Below the pieces are notes generated by a model. The model had not been told where the DNA came from, did not search any database, and saw only the letters and a program-made list of their open reading frames with translations. DNA of 40,825 bases from positions 1 to 40,825 of the forward strand of contig CAJTKA010000030.1 of NCBI GenBank assembly GCA_910576815.1, read 5' to 3'. This DNA is from an uncultured Lachnospiraceae bacterium. GTDB taxonomy: Bacteria > Bacillota > Clostridia > Lachnospirales > Lachnospiraceae. The translations under genes were made by a program, and so were the position numbers. Shown one piece after another: positions 1 through 10,549 of the stretch (position 1 is its first letter; the number at the start of each line of letters is the position of its first letter).

Positions 1-480
1 CTCGTTGCCGTCGGACTGATAGACGGATTTATAGATGGATTCCACTTCAACGTTTGCGTCAAGCGCCATCACGATATCCTCCACGGAGAGCTCCGTCTCC
101 GCGGACAGTTCCTGCAAGGTCGCTTCCCTGCCGTATATCTGGGAAAGCTTCTGCGCCGCCTGCTTGATTTTCCAGCCGTTTTCTTTTAAGGTACGGCTCA
201 CCTTCACCATACCGTCGTCGCGCAGAAAACGCTTGATCTCCCCCTGTATCATGGGCACGGCATAGGTCGAAAAACGCACCTGAAATTCCAGATCAAACTT
301 ATCGATTGCCTTGATCAAGCCGATACAACCGATCTGAAACAGATCTTCCGCATCGTACCCTCTGCCGATAAAGCGTTTCACGATATGCCGCACCAGTCCC
401 AAATTCTCCTCGATCAGTATCTCTCTTGCCTCTTTATCTCCTGCCTGTGAACGTTCGATTAAAACGGCAGTCTCCTCCAT
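1..480 (-). CDS. sigF: RNA polymerase sporulation sigma factor SigF (partial, 3' end off window)
   Basis: The first 160 codons of a sigma-70 family factor are present; the C-terminus lies beyond the left edge. Seen: region 2 with the string DLFQIGCIGLIKAIDKFDL followed by VRFSTYAVPMIQGEIKRFLRDDG, which matches the core-binding and -10 recognition segment of forespore sigma F closely. Known role: sigma F is the first compartment-specific sigma factor in the forespore and is held inactive by SpoIIAB. The start ATG lies 3 nt after the spoIIAB stop, with GAGGAA just upstream, so translation is probably coupled. Gene order spoIIAA-spoIIAB-sigF is the classic spoIIA operon, which separates it from the paralogues sigma G and sigma B. 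Confidence 0.95.
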   Translation of the reverse strand, partial: MEETAVLIERSQAGDKEAREILIEENLGLVRHIVKRFIGRGYDAEDLFQIGCIGLIKAIDKFDLEFQVRFSTYAVPMIQGEIKRFLRDDGMVKVSRTLKENGWKIKQAAQKLSQIYGREATLQELSAETELSVEDIVMALDANVEVESIYKSVYQSDGNE

Positions 481-483
481 GGG

Positions 484-972
484 CTATTCCTCGTTTCCGA
501 TCCAGGCATTTAAGCCAAGCTTTTTATACATACGCACCAGGGTGCCCTGCTCCGGCTCTGAAATCACTTCCAGATCATCCATAAAAGCTTCCATAAAGGC
601 AAAGCCCATCCCGGATCGCTCCCACTCCGGTCTGGTGGTAAAGAGCGGTTCCATGGCCCGCCCTACATCCGCCATCCCTACACCGCGGTCGATGATCTCC
701 ACCTCCAGGACATCATTTTTCAGCGCACAGTTCATCTGCACCCGGTCGGTCACGCTGCCCTTATTCTCATAGCCGTGCAGAATCGCGTTCGTCACGGCCT
801 CGGATACTGCCGTCTTGACATCGGACAGCTCCTCCAGCGTTGGATTAAGCGGCGCGATAAAAGCCGACACTGCCATTCTCGCAAAGGCTTCGTTGGACGA
901 CACCGCCGCAAATTCCAGGCGCATCTCATTTGTGATCTGTCTGTAATCCTTTTTTTCCAATATTTCTATCAT
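484..972 (-). CDS. spoIIAB: Anti-sigma F factor / serine kinase SpoIIAB
   Basis: A 162-aa GHKL-fold protein that binds sigma F and phosphorylates SpoIIAA. Seen: N-box EAVTNAILHGYENK, G1-type DRGVGM and G2-type SGMGFAFM motifs, and the segment PLFTTRPEWERSGMGF, all closely matching Bacillus SpoIIAB. The N-terminus is about ten residues longer than in Bacillus. The chosen ATG has AAAGGA eight bases upstream; an internal Met at MRLEFAA would match the Bacillus start but has no obvious ribosome binding site. It follows spoIIAA after 42 nt and precedes sigF by 3 nt in one operon. Known family role: ATP-bound SpoIIAB holds sigma F until dephosphorylated SpoIIAA displaces it. Confidence 0.95.
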   Translation of the reverse strand: MIEILEKKDYRQITNEMRLEFAAVSSNEAFARMAVSAFIAPLNPTLEELSDVKTAVSEAVTNAILHGYENKGSVTDRVQMNCALKNDVLEVEIIDRGVGMADVGRAMEPLFTTRPEWERSGMGFAFMEAFMDDLEVISEPEQGTLVRMYKKLGLNAWIGNEE

Positions 973-1014
973 GTTCTTATCCTTTCTCCCTTCCTGATTC
1001 CTGCCAAAAATCGA

Positions 1015-1323
1015 TCAATCCATGATCTCCACAATGTTCTCCATGCCCGACAGCAGAAGAAGCCGCCTGATCCTGCTGCCCGCGTTGACCGCGTACACCT
1101 TGCCGCCAAAACAGGCGATCTTCCGATACCGCCCGAGGATGACCCCCACCCCCGAACTGTCCATAAAGGTCGTCCTCTCAAAGTCAAACACCACGTTCCC
1201 CACCTTTTTGGAGACGATATAGCGGTCCGCTCTCGAACTGATGTCAACCGATTTGTGGTGGTCGATCTCCACCGGCATCCTTATCATTAAGTAGTTGTCG
1301 ATCACTTTGAAATCCTCGTCCAT
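1015..1323 (-). CDS. spoIIAA: Anti-sigma F factor antagonist SpoIIAA (STAS domain)
   Basis: A 102-aa single STAS-domain protein. Seen: FMDSSGVGVILGRYRKI, which contains the conserved Asp-Ser-Ser phosphorylation site of anti-anti-sigma factors; the second Ser is the residue phosphorylated by SpoIIAB in the family. Length and position as first gene of the spoIIA operon fit. The start ATG is preceded by AGGAAGGAGAGG about ten bases upstream. It is separated from the upstream TPR gene by a terminator-like hairpin, so the sporulation operon should have its own promoter between about 1330 and 1400; no convincing sigma H or sigma A boxes were picked out there. Confidence 0.95.
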   Translation of the reverse strand: MDEDFKVIDNYLMIRMPVEIDHHKSVDISSRADRYIVSKKVGNVVFDFERTTFMDSSGVGVILGRYRKIACFGGKVYAVNAGSRIRRLLLLSGMENIVEIMD

Positions 1324-1404
1324 ATTATGTTGACCTCTCCTTCCTGTATCATAGACTCATCACGTCATTTATCACAGCCTGATCACCGGCAGGCAGAACG
1401 CAAC

Positions 1405-1440
1405 TAAAAAAGAGAACATGATGATTCATCACATTCTCTT
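1405..1440 (-). terminator. Rho-independent terminator after the TPR gene
   Basis: On the minus strand an AAGAGAA...TTCTCTT hairpin with a two-base internal mismatch and an ATGA/TCAT inner stem is followed by TTTTTT. It lies about 46 nt past the stop of the TPR protein gene and before spoIIAA, so it separates the two units. Confidence 0.75.
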
Positions 1441-1485
1441 TCGTCTCTCAGATATTCTTTTTTCTTCTGTATGCAGCTGCGGCCC

Positions 1486-2904
1486 CTACTCCTCCGCGTC
1501 CTCAAGCTCCGCCAAAAACTTCTCGGACTTATCCGCTTTCTCGGTATTGGGAAACAAATCGATCACCTGGCGGTAGATCTCCTTTGCCTTCTCCTTTTCT
1601 CCGATACGGTTATAAGAGTTTGCCAAATCAAAGAGCGCCTGTCCGTTCGTGGCATCGTACAAAAATGCCTTCTCCAGATTCGGGATCGCATCCGCATAAT
1701 TTCCTGCCCAGAACGCATCGTGGCCATCCTTATCATAGGATTCCGCGACCTGCGGGCCGATCAGTGCTAACAGCGTATTATAGAGCGTATCAAAGGCTTC
1801 TGAGTTTTCATTCCCCTCCTCAGCCTTTAGCTCCTCGACCTCCTGCAGATAATCCATCACGGTAATGACATCCTCGGCATCTGTCAGGTACGCTCCTGCC
1901 GCCTTCATCAGGCTCTCTACAGACTGCAGCGTCCCATCCTGCCCCATATAGGCTGTCACATCCTGCTGCAAAGCCTCGTTCTGCTTTTGAAGCTCCGCAA
2001 GCTGCTGCTGTAATTCGTCGATGGTAGCCGTCTTGGCATCCAACTGCTCACTGACTTTGCGCAGATCCTCGTCGAGCCCCGCCCTGGCCGACTGTATCCT
2101 TGCCGGCAGGATCAGGAAAAATGCAATGGCAATACCGATCGCCAGACCGATCCCCAGATTCAGGAGGGAAGTAACGCCCCGGCCTTCCTTCATATTGACA
2201 GGCTGGATAATGGTCTCATTGCCGCTCTGGTATTTGACGACCTCCTCCGACTTCTTCTGTTTCTTAGAAGGCTTAACGCCCTCCTCCGGAAGCAGCATCT
2301 CGTCCACTTCCTTCAAATAGCGAAGCGTAGCCGTATTGTTGGCATCGATCTCCAAACATTTGGTGAGCTCCCGCTTTGCCCGCTCCCACTCCTCGCTGTT
2401 GATATACAAAAGGGCAAGAAGCTGATGCGCTCTGATAAATTTCGGATTCAGAGATAACACTTTCTTTAACTGAATGACCGCCAGATCCAGGCTGTCCTGA
2501 TTACAGTATGTCAGCGCCTGGTTGTACTTTTTGATTGTCTGATTGATGGTATCCAGGCGATTCTGATTCGTCTGGATCATGCTGATATAATCGTCCGCAA
2601 TGTTTTTCTTCGGACGCAGATTCTTACTGATGACCCATTCGCTTAAGGCCGCCACCACTTCCCCGGTCTCAAAATACACCAGACCCAGAAGATTTCTGGC
2701 CTCCACATTATTTTTATCAAATTTAAGACTCTGCCGCAAACTCGCGATCGCACCGGTCAGATCCCTGACGCCGGCCCGTTCGAGGCCGTCATTATAGAAA
2801 CGGTTCGATATATATATGATCCTTTTATAAAGGGCTACATCGGCGCCGCAGTTCGTGCAAAAATCGTGTTCGGACAGAGTACATCCACACCGATAACAAA
2901 TCAT
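1486..2904 (-). CDS. Zinc-ribbon, TPR and coiled-coil membrane protein
   Basis: A 472-aa protein of unknown specific role. Seen: an N-terminal zinc ribbon (Cys3, Cys6, Cys16, Cys19); tetratricopeptide-like helices at about 35-95 and 125-195; a charged Lys-rich stretch near 212-220; one hydrophobic transmembrane segment at about 247-268; a Gln/Glu-rich coiled coil at about 275-316; and a second TPR block at about 395-465 (AFWAGNYADAIPNLEKAF). Topology suggests an N-terminal TPR module in the cytoplasm and a C-terminal TPR module outside. It is preceded by copy A of the structured leader family and followed by a terminator. Such TPR proteins usually scaffold complexes; no enzymatic motif was seen. 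Confidence 0.8.
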   Translation of the reverse strand: MICYRCGCTLSEHDFCTNCGADVALYKRIIYISNRFYNDGLERAGVRDLTGAIASLRQSLKFDKNNVEARNLLGLVYFETGEVVAALSEWVISKNLRPKKNIADDYISMIQTNQNRLDTINQTIKKYNQALTYCNQDSLDLAVIQLKKVLSLNPKFIRAHQLLALLYINSEEWERAKRELTKCLEIDANNTATLRYLKEVDEMLLPEEGVKPSKKQKKSEEVVKYQSGNETIIQPVNMKEGRGVTSLLNLGIGLAIGIAIAFFLILPARIQSARAGLDEDLRKVSEQLDAKTATIDELQQQLAELQKQNEALQQDVTAYMGQDGTLQSVESLMKAAGAYLTDAEDVITVMDYLQEVEELKAEEGNENSEAFDTLYNTLLALIGPQVAESYDKDGHDAFWAGNYADAIPNLEKAFLYDATNGQALFDLANSYNRIGEKEKAKEIYRQVIDLFPNTEKADKSEKFLAELEDAEE

Positions 2905-2914
2905 TTACGCTGAT

Positions 2915-3062
2915 CCTCATTCTGGAGCATTTATGCGACAGGGCGACGCAAATCTCAACTTTGCAAACTTTGTTTACAAAGTTTCGCCATACAAACAAAT
3001 TTGTGACGCTCCAGCACAAATTTGCGTGTGAAAAATCAGCACATCAGTGTGATTTTTCACAC
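2915..3062 (-). promoter_or_regulatory. Structured leader family, copy A (5' of TPR gene)
   Basis: In the sense direction it has hairpin 1 (GTGTGAAAAATCA with an ACTGATG-containing loop), hairpin 2 with a perfect 9-bp stem (AAATTTGTG at 2997-3005 with CACAAATTT at 3015-3023), a third stem-rich segment, and AATGAGG next to the start codon. The hairpin 2 loop (GCTCCAG on the plus strand, 3008-3014) is complementary over 7 bases to 2922-2928, directly upstream of the Shine-Dalgarno-like AATGAGG. The architecture is shared with the copies at 4545, 12990, 16748 and 39584. Confidence 0.75.
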
Positions 3063-3068
3063 TATCCC

Positions 3069-3215
3069 CTATTCTTCTGCTTTCTTCGACTCCTTGACGA
3101 TCTTGACCATCAGATCCGCCATATCGGTCAGATCCTGATTATAGATCGCCTCCTCCGCGTCTTCCACTTCCAAACTGGGATGAAACTTTTTCAGTTCTTC
3201 CTCAAAATTGATCAT
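3069..3215 (-). CDS. Small hypothetical protein (48 aa), folC-coupled
   Basis: A 48-residue acidic ORF starting MINFEEELKKFHPS and ending KESKKAEE. Not a recognised family; it is predicted helical and cytoplasmic with no membrane segment. The start ATG lies 12 nt after the folC stop and has a strong AAGGAGAG site that overlaps the folC TAA, which argues that it is translated and coupled to folC. It is followed within a few bases by leader copy A of the next gene. No function can be assigned from sequence; co-expression with folC is only positional evidence. Confidence 0.6.
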   Translation of the reverse strand: MINFEEELKKFHPSLEVEDAEEAIYNQDLTDMADLMVKIVKESKKAEE

Positions 3216-3227
3216 GCTAAACTCTCC

Positions 3228-4538
3228 TTAAAACCGCAAAAGGGCTTTCATTTCACCCACCAAATATAGAGAACCGACAAGATAGATCTCATCTGTGTCG
3301 TTTTTATGCGTTACCTGCTCCGTATACGCCGCATCCAGCGTATCGTAGGGCTTGATGTCAAATCCTGTATAAGGGCGAAAGGCATCTGTCAGCTCGTCAA
3401 GAGGCAAAGCCCGTTCTCCCTGCATCTGCACGGGACAGATGCGCTTAAAATATCCTGCCTGCGCAAGCGCTGCCGCCGCCTCCCGATACTGCTTGTCCCG
3501 CACGGAAGAATAGAGCAAAATTCTGTTCCCCGCGCAGGGGCGTACACCCACTGTCTCCAAAAAGGCACGGATGCCGTCTATATTGTGCGCGCCATCCACA
3601 TATACCGACGGCAGGACTTCCTCCATCCTGCCCTCCCACGATGCCTCAAAAATTCCCTGCTGTAATATGGCTGCCGTGATCCGCTCCTCCCGCAAAAGCG
3701 AAAGCGCCTGTACTGCCAGGGAAGCGTTCTCCACCTGATAGAGCGCGGAAGTAGACACAGTAAAGCCAATATAATCATAATAGAGTAAATGGAGAGAAAA
3801 ATCAATCGTTTTATTCTCAATCTTGATTTCTTTTATCGCATTTCTCTCCAGCGGGCAGGATTTTGCGCCGATTTTTCGCGCACAGGATTCTATGACGCGG
3901 GTCACTTCCTCCTGTTTTTTAAGATAGACAACAGGCACATCCTTCTGCAGGATCCCTGCCTTCTCCGCTGCGATTTGAGAAAGCGTTTCTCCCAGATATT
4001 CCTTATGATCATACCCTATAGATGTTATGATACTGATCTCTTTCCGTTCTACCGCATTTGTCGCATCCAGTCTTCCGCCTAAGCCCGTCTCCAAAACCAC
4101 ATACTCCACTCCTGCATCCGCAAACAGGAGCATTCCCATAAAAAAGAGAAATTCAAAGAAGGTCGGGTGATACCCTGCCGCCGCAAGGGGTTGTGGCAGG
4201 GTTTTCAGCGCTTCCTTCACCTTTAGAAAAGCCCATAAGAATCGCTCCTTAGACACGATTTCCCCATTGATGCGAAAACGCTCCCGCATACAGACGAGAT
4301 GCGGTGACGTGAACATTCCGCAGGAGATCCCCGCCGTTTGCAGGGCGGAACACAAATAGGCACAAACGGAGCCTTTTCCGTTTGTGCCTGCCACGTGCAG
4401 AATCTTTCTATCCTGCGCGGGAGATCCCAGATGCGCAAGGAATCGCCTTGTATCCTCCAAACTGTTTTTTGAGGTAAATTTAGGGGTGGCGTAGATATAA
4501 CTCTCCGCCGCCCCGTATGTATCATACTGTTCTTTCAT
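3228..4538 (-). CDS. folC: Bifunctional folylpolyglutamate / dihydrofolate synthase
   Basis: A 436-aa Mur-ligase-family enzyme that adds glutamate to (dihydro)folates, retaining the cofactor in the cell and, in bifunctional members, making dihydrofolate from dihydropteroate. Seen: the P-loop HVAGTNGKGS at about residues 48-57, GLGGRLDATNAVE in the central domain, SIGYDHKEYLGETLSQIA (the Mur-ligase metal and nucleotide region), and a C-terminal domain with YVDGAHNIDGIRAF. Length is normal for FolC. The start ATG lies just downstream of leader copy D, whose 3' end provides a GGAGAAA site. Whether it has both activities cannot be told from sequence alone. Confidence 0.93.
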   Translation of the reverse strand: MKEQYDTYGAAESYIYATPKFTSKNSLEDTRRFLAHLGSPAQDRKILHVAGTNGKGSVCAYLCSALQTAGISCGMFTSPHLVCMRERFRINGEIVSKERFLWAFLKVKEALKTLPQPLAAAGYHPTFFEFLFFMGMLLFADAGVEYVVLETGLGGRLDATNAVERKEISIITSIGYDHKEYLGETLSQIAAEKAGILQKDVPVVYLKKQEEVTRVIESCARKIGAKSCPLERNAIKEIKIENKTIDFSLHLLYYDYIGFTVSTSALYQVENASLAVQALSLLREERITAAILQQGIFEASWEGRMEEVLPSVYVDGAHNIDGIRAFLETVGVRPCAGNRILLYSSVRDKQYREAAAALAQAGYFKRICPVQMQGERALPLDELTDAFRPYTGFDIKPYDTLDAAYTEQVTHKNDTDEIYLVGSLYLVGEMKALLRF

Positions 4539-4544
4539 GTCTTT

Positions 4545-4675
4545 TCTCCATGCCGGAGCTGTTTTGGCGAAGGCACGCGCCGAGAATTTCTAATTCTCGG
4601 CTGCGATTCCGAGTTTGTGACTTCGGCACAAACTCGCGGTTGAAAAATAAGGTCATCAGACTTATTTTTCAACCT
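4545..4675 (-). promoter_or_regulatory. Structured leader family, copy D (5' of folC)
   Basis: Three successive sense-strand hairpins: GAAAAATAAG/CTTATTTTTC with a TCTGATGAC loop; a 10-bp perfect stem CGAGTTTGTG/CACAAACTCG with a 7-nt loop; and CCGAGAATT/AATTCTCGG. The loop of the middle hairpin (plus 4620-4626) pairs with only 5 bases near 4568-4572, so this copy is the weakest of the five for the loop-to-Shine-Dalgarno pairing. It fills the gap between the FapA-like gene and folC. Confidence 0.65.
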
Positions 4676-4686
4676 TTCTCACGATG

Positions 4687-6282
4687 TTAATTATGCACGA
4701 TGACCGTCCCCTCGATCACGCCCTTGTCCGCAGAATACTTCATAAAGCAGGTATTTCTGTCGAGGGTCATCTGCTCGGCATTGATGCTGATGACCACATT
4801 GCGGTAAATATTGCCGTCCACCTTGATGAAAGCGTCTTTGCCTTCCTCCATGGTGTTCTCAAGCGCTTCCCGCTCCTGTCCCACTTTATCCAGTTCCGCA
4901 AAATATTCATCCTTTAAACTGTTCCACTCCACCAGACTCGCCTCTGTGGCCCGCGAAGTATTCGCTCCACGCATACGCTTTTCACGCAGCGCCTCCGTCA
5001 TGGTATCCACCAGTTTGGAAAGCTTCTCCTTGATCTCCGACTCGCGTCGTCTCGCTTCCAAAAGCCTGTCAAAGGATTCCGGTTCATAACCGCAGTGCAG
5101 TATGGTCTTTAATTCCACATCGTTTCCGGCCGTGATCACCTCGATGCTCTTTAAAGCATGCGTATAACCGCCGATGATAGCGCCCTTTTTCCCCGTCGTG
5201 ACCACCTTATCCCTGGCATTCACCTTTGCATTTAAGATAACGTTGGACTGCACCAGACCGCCCGCATCCACCGTGGTATTCTCGATAAATTCCGCGTAGA
5301 CGTTCCCTCTGGCCGATATCTTACCGCCGCCCTGAATGCCCCGTGACAACAGCACATCGCCGCCCGCAAACAGAGTCGCCGCGCCCGTAGTGCCGTGGAT
5401 CTCAATATTTCGTCCGGCACGGATGACAACACCGCCCTCCACATTACCGTTAATAATAATGTCTCCGAAAAACTCTATCTTACCGATGATTGCATCGACA
5501 TCCCCCATAATCTCATGGACATTCTGAATGTCGATCTTACCGTCCTTGACTTCAATCTTACCGTCACTCTGGGCATAATACACTTCATTTTCCCTGATGA
5601 TCCCCTTACCGCGCATCGGAGGCAGATCCCTCACGGGGTCAGCCTTCATCTCACCGCCGAGCACAGTGTAGCCGTTCACACCCTGCACTGCATAGTGATA
5701 GATTGCCACCTTATCGCCCTTGTGCACATTCTGGAGCGCATTCATGCTGGAGTAGTCTACTGAACCGTCCTCCCTGACCTTCGGCGCTCCATGCTCCTCC
5801 GGAGAAAACAAATACTCAAAATATCCGTCTGTCCCGGGTTTGGTCTCGGCACCTCTGGCCACCAGGATCTCCCTGTCATAAATCTTTTTCTTGATCATGG
5901 CCGAAAGGTTTGAGCTGTGAAAGCCTTTGACGACGCCATGCTGCAGCAGGTAGCTTTCCAGCTCGCGCTTCGTGTAAGTCTGATCTTCCTTCGGCGGTAC
6001 GAGGTAGAGCCACGCAGTCATCTCGTCCTCATCTACTCTGAGATAGGTGCCTTCCGCCAGATTCGTTTCCACCTGCTGACGGCTTTCCTCTGTCCCGGTC
6101 TCTCCCACCATTTCTACGGGTACTCCCGGAGCTGTCGGCTGCTGCCTGACTGCCGCCGCATCCGCCTGAGGAGGCTGCGCTGCCTGCCCCGCCTGTGGAG
6201 ACTGTGCGTCTGCGCCCTTCACCTTGGCCATAGCCGCTTTTAATTTATCGAGCTGCTCCGCAGATAGATTGATCTCTGCCAC
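4687..6282 (-). CDS. FapA / DUF342 family protein
   Basis: A roughly 531-aa protein of the DUF342 (flagellar assembly protein A) family. Seen: a low-complexity Ala/Gln/Pro linker near residues 25-60; the typical FapA core from about 140 (GYFEYLF, PPMRGKGI); a Gly/Val-rich beta-helix (IIINGNVEGGVVIRAGRNI, GGDVLLSRGIQGGGKISARG) that stacks as a right-handed helix; and a C-terminal coiled-coil region at about 410-470. The selected GTG start at 6282 has AAGGAGG eight bases upstream; an in-frame GTG at 6291 would overlap that site and is less likely. The family is linked to polymer or flagellar assembly in some bacteria, but no flagellar genes are visible here, so the role is left open. Confidence 0.85.
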   Translation of the reverse strand: MAEINLSAEQLDKLKAAMAKVKGADAQSPQAGQAAQPPQADAAAVRQQPTAPGVPVEMVGETGTEESRQQVETNLAEGTYLRVDEDEMTAWLYLVPPKEDQTYTKRELESYLLQHGVVKGFHSSNLSAMIKKKIYDREILVARGAETKPGTDGYFEYLFSPEEHGAPKVREDGSVDYSSMNALQNVHKGDKVAIYHYAVQGVNGYTVLGGEMKADPVRDLPPMRGKGIIRENEVYYAQSDGKIEVKDGKIDIQNVHEIMGDVDAIIGKIEFFGDIIINGNVEGGVVIRAGRNIEIHGTTGAATLFAGGDVLLSRGIQGGGKISARGNVYAEFIENTTVDAGGLVQSNVILNAKVNARDKVVTTGKKGAIIGGYTHALKSIEVITAGNDVELKTILHCGYEPESFDRLLEARRRESEIKEKLSKLVDTMTEALREKRMRGANTSRATEASLVEWNSLKDEYFAELDKVGQEREALENTMEEGKDAFIKVDGNIYRNVVISINAEQMTLDRNTCFMKYSADKGVIEGTVIVHN

Positions 6283-6399
6283 GTGACTCACCTCCTTTCC
6301 TGTTTTATCTTATGACACAACTGTCATTTATTTCCACTACTTCCCTCAAATATAACTTTACAACAAATCGGCCGATATTACCAGTAGAAATCCAGAAAT

Positions 6400-6442
6400 T
6401 TTTACAATAGTTCAGCACACGCACCTTTCATCGGGCTGAACT
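6400..6442 (-). terminator. Terminator-like hairpin after valS
   Basis: A perfect 8-bp stem AGTTCAGC/GCTGAACT (6409-6416 with 6435-6442) directly follows the valS stop on the minus strand and leads into ATTGTAAAAATTTC, a weak T-rich tail. The large loop makes it less certain than a canonical terminator. The rest of the 6292-6443 gap is AT-rich and should hold the promoter of the FapA-like gene; no clear boxes were seen. Confidence 0.5.
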
Positions 6443-6443
6443 G

Positions 6444-9140
<2,697 letters not shown>

Positions 9141-9164
9141 CTCTTTTCCTCCTAATCTTTATTC

Positions 9165-9292
9165 TACGCATAAGCAGACTCGAAATGCTTCGCATTTCTC
9201 GTTCGCGTTGCTCGTCATAAATCGTCATAGATAGTCTTGCGTGCAAGCACACATCCTGTCTCTGCCGCTTTCTGACTCTGCTTATGCGCGCA
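9165..9292 (-). repeat. Palindromic spacer between T-box terminator and valS
   Basis: About 130 bp bounded by a 14-bp inverted repeat with one mismatch (CGCATAAGCAGACT at 9167-9180 against 9275-9288). Inside are smaller palindromes (GAAATGCTTCGCATTTC and CTTGCGTGCAAG). The right arm contains a 15-mer, TTCTGACTCTGCTTA (9270-9284), that recurs exactly at 20479-20493 across the stop codon of a GH130 gene. It adds a structured segment to the valS 5' UTR that is not part of the T-box core. Confidence 0.5.
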
Positions 9293-9298
9293 AATATG

Positions 9299-9564
9299 AA
9301 AACGCCCTCTGCCGATTCCTCGACAAAGGGCGCGAATGCGCGGTACCACCTTCATTTATCACTCAGCAAGGCCTATCTTACGGCCTCCGATCCGCTAACG
9401 GGGATCAGGCGTGGACGCTTACTGCCGCTTTCACGAAAACGCTTCGGCCTCCCGGTTCCAGAGCCACATTCCACAAGTCCTCTCCGAAGGAAACTTTCAG
9501 CTTTCGTTTCCTCTCTCTGTCGGCGGTCCCCGTGTACTCCTCTCTGTCAATACCTTTACAATTA
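9299..9564 (-). ncRNA. T-box riboswitch leader of valS
   Basis: The minus strand carries the hallmark T-box sequence AAGGTGGTACCGCG (9339-9352), directly followed by a terminator hairpin CGCCCTTTGTCG/CGGCAGAGGGCG (9303-9332) ending in TTTT. The T-box bases overlap the alternative antiterminator. Upstream, Stem I features such as AGAGAGGAAACGAAAGCTGAAAG are present. A GTG (valine) triplet in AATGTGGCTC at 9465-9467 is a possible specifier codon. Known mechanism: uncharged tRNA-Val pairs with specifier and T-box bulge and prevents termination. Confidence 0.93.
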
Positions 9565-9570
9565 TTTATT

Positions 9571-9599
9571 ACTATAGTCAATTACGGCGGTTTTGTCAA
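9571..9599 (-). promoter_or_regulatory. Sigma A promoter of the valS T-box transcript
   Basis: On the minus strand TTGACA (9594-9599), a 17-bp spacer and TATAGT (9571-9576) place the start site close to 9564, at the beginning of the T-box leader. Confidence 0.85.
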
Positions 9600-9681
9600 T
9601 CCTGTTTCATGTCGTTTATCTGGTATGTTTAAAAATTCTTAAACTGGCACTTTTATAATGCCAATCGAGTGATATGATAGA

Positions 9682-9701
9682 CGCAGACTAAACAGTCTGC
9701 G
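9682..9701 (+). promoter_or_regulatory. Perfect 8-bp hairpin in the leader of the ECF S-component gene
   Basis: CGCAGACT, loop AAAC, AGTCTGCG. It lies about 40 nt before the start codon and has no T-run, so it is not a terminator. It may stabilise the mRNA or be an operator. A TATAAT at 9654-9659 just upstream could be a -10 box but has no good -35 partner. Confidence 0.4.
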
Positions 9702-9743
9702 CACAAAAATGACTTCGTAATGTTTTGAAAGGGAACGAAAGAT

Positions 9744-10322
9744 ATGAAAAACGAAAAACTGTTGAAAGTGGTATTTACAGGCATTTTTGCCGCCCTGTCC
9801 TATGTGGTATTCACCTTTTTGCAGATCAAGATCCCTCTGCCCGGAGGAGACGCTACCTCCATCCATCTGGGCAACGCGGTCTGCGTCCTGGGCGCTTTGC
9901 TGCTCGGCGGCGTATACGGGGGCTTAGGAGGGGCGATCGGTATGACCATCGGCGACCTCTTTGATCCGGTCTACGTGATCTACGCCCCCAAGACCTTTCT
10001 CCTCAAATTCTGCATCGGGCTGATCACGGGCATCGTTGCTCACAAACTGGGACACATCAGCACGAAGACGGATAACGCCAAAGTATTGAAATGGACTGTG
10101 GCGGCGGCTGTTTCCGGGCTGCTCTTTAACGTGATTTTCGATCCGCTTGTGGGATATTTTTATAAGCTGGTGATTCTCGGGAAACCCGCGGCGGAGCTGA
10201 CGCTCGCATGGAATGTGGCTTCCACCTCCATCAATGCAGTGACTTCCACCATCGTGTCCGTGCTGGTCTACTCCGCCGTGCGGCCCGCGCTCAAAAAGTC
10301 GGGACTGTTCTTTACCCTATGA
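9744..10322 (+). CDS. ECF transporter S component (substrate-specific subunit)
   Basis: A 192-aa integral membrane protein with about six hydrophobic segments. Seen: an N-terminal FTGIFAALSYVVFTF helix, the polar loop IPLPGGDATSIHLGNAV, the helix GALLLGGVYGGLGGAIGMTIGDLF, and KTFLLKFCIGLITG, a layout typical of S components of energy-coupling-factor vitamin transporters. The ECF-T and ATPase subunits are not nearby, which is normal for group II ECF systems sharing one energising module. No specific vitamin can be named, and no known riboswitch was recognised upstream. The last 11 bp overlap the convergent pspC gene. Confidence 0.82.
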   Translation: MKNEKLLKVVFTGIFAALSYVVFTFLQIKIPLPGGDATSIHLGNAVCVLGALLLGGVYGGLGGAIGMTIGDLFDPVYVIYAPKTFLLKFCIGLITGIVAHKLGHISTKTDNAKVLKWTVAAAVSGLLFNVIFDPLVGYFYKLVILGKPAAELTLAWNVASTSINAVTSTIVSVLVYSAVRPALKKSGLFFTL

Positions 10323-10521
10323 TTCCATCATCCTCCGGGATCACCACCGCCGCAACGATGTAAACGATCAATCCCATGCCTACGCTGGCCGCCGAGCACA
10401 ATGCCCAAATCAGACGCACCAGCGTAGGGTCAATATTCAGATATTCCCCGATTCCGCCGCAAACGCCGCAAATCATTTTGTTAGCGCGTGAGCGCATCAA
10501 TCTTTTCATTCCGTTATCCAT
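10312..10521 (-). CDS. PspC domain small membrane protein
   Basis: A 69-aa PspC-family protein. Seen: KRLMRSRANKMICGVCGGIGEYLNIDPT region followed by one hydrophobic segment (about residues 42-63) ending VIPEDD, the canonical PspC motif order. PspC proteins are linked to envelope stress. Two ATGs are close together: the one at 10521 has AGGAGG nine bases upstream, while that at 10527 is only three bases from it, so the inner start is chosen. The 3' end overlaps the convergent ECF gene. Confidence 0.85.
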   Translation of the reverse strand: MDNGMKRLMRSRANKMICGVCGGIGEYLNIDPTLVRLIWALCSAASVGMGLIVYIVAAVVIPEDDGIIG

Positions 10522-10549
10522 AATCATTTTCCTCCTATTCTTGGCAATT

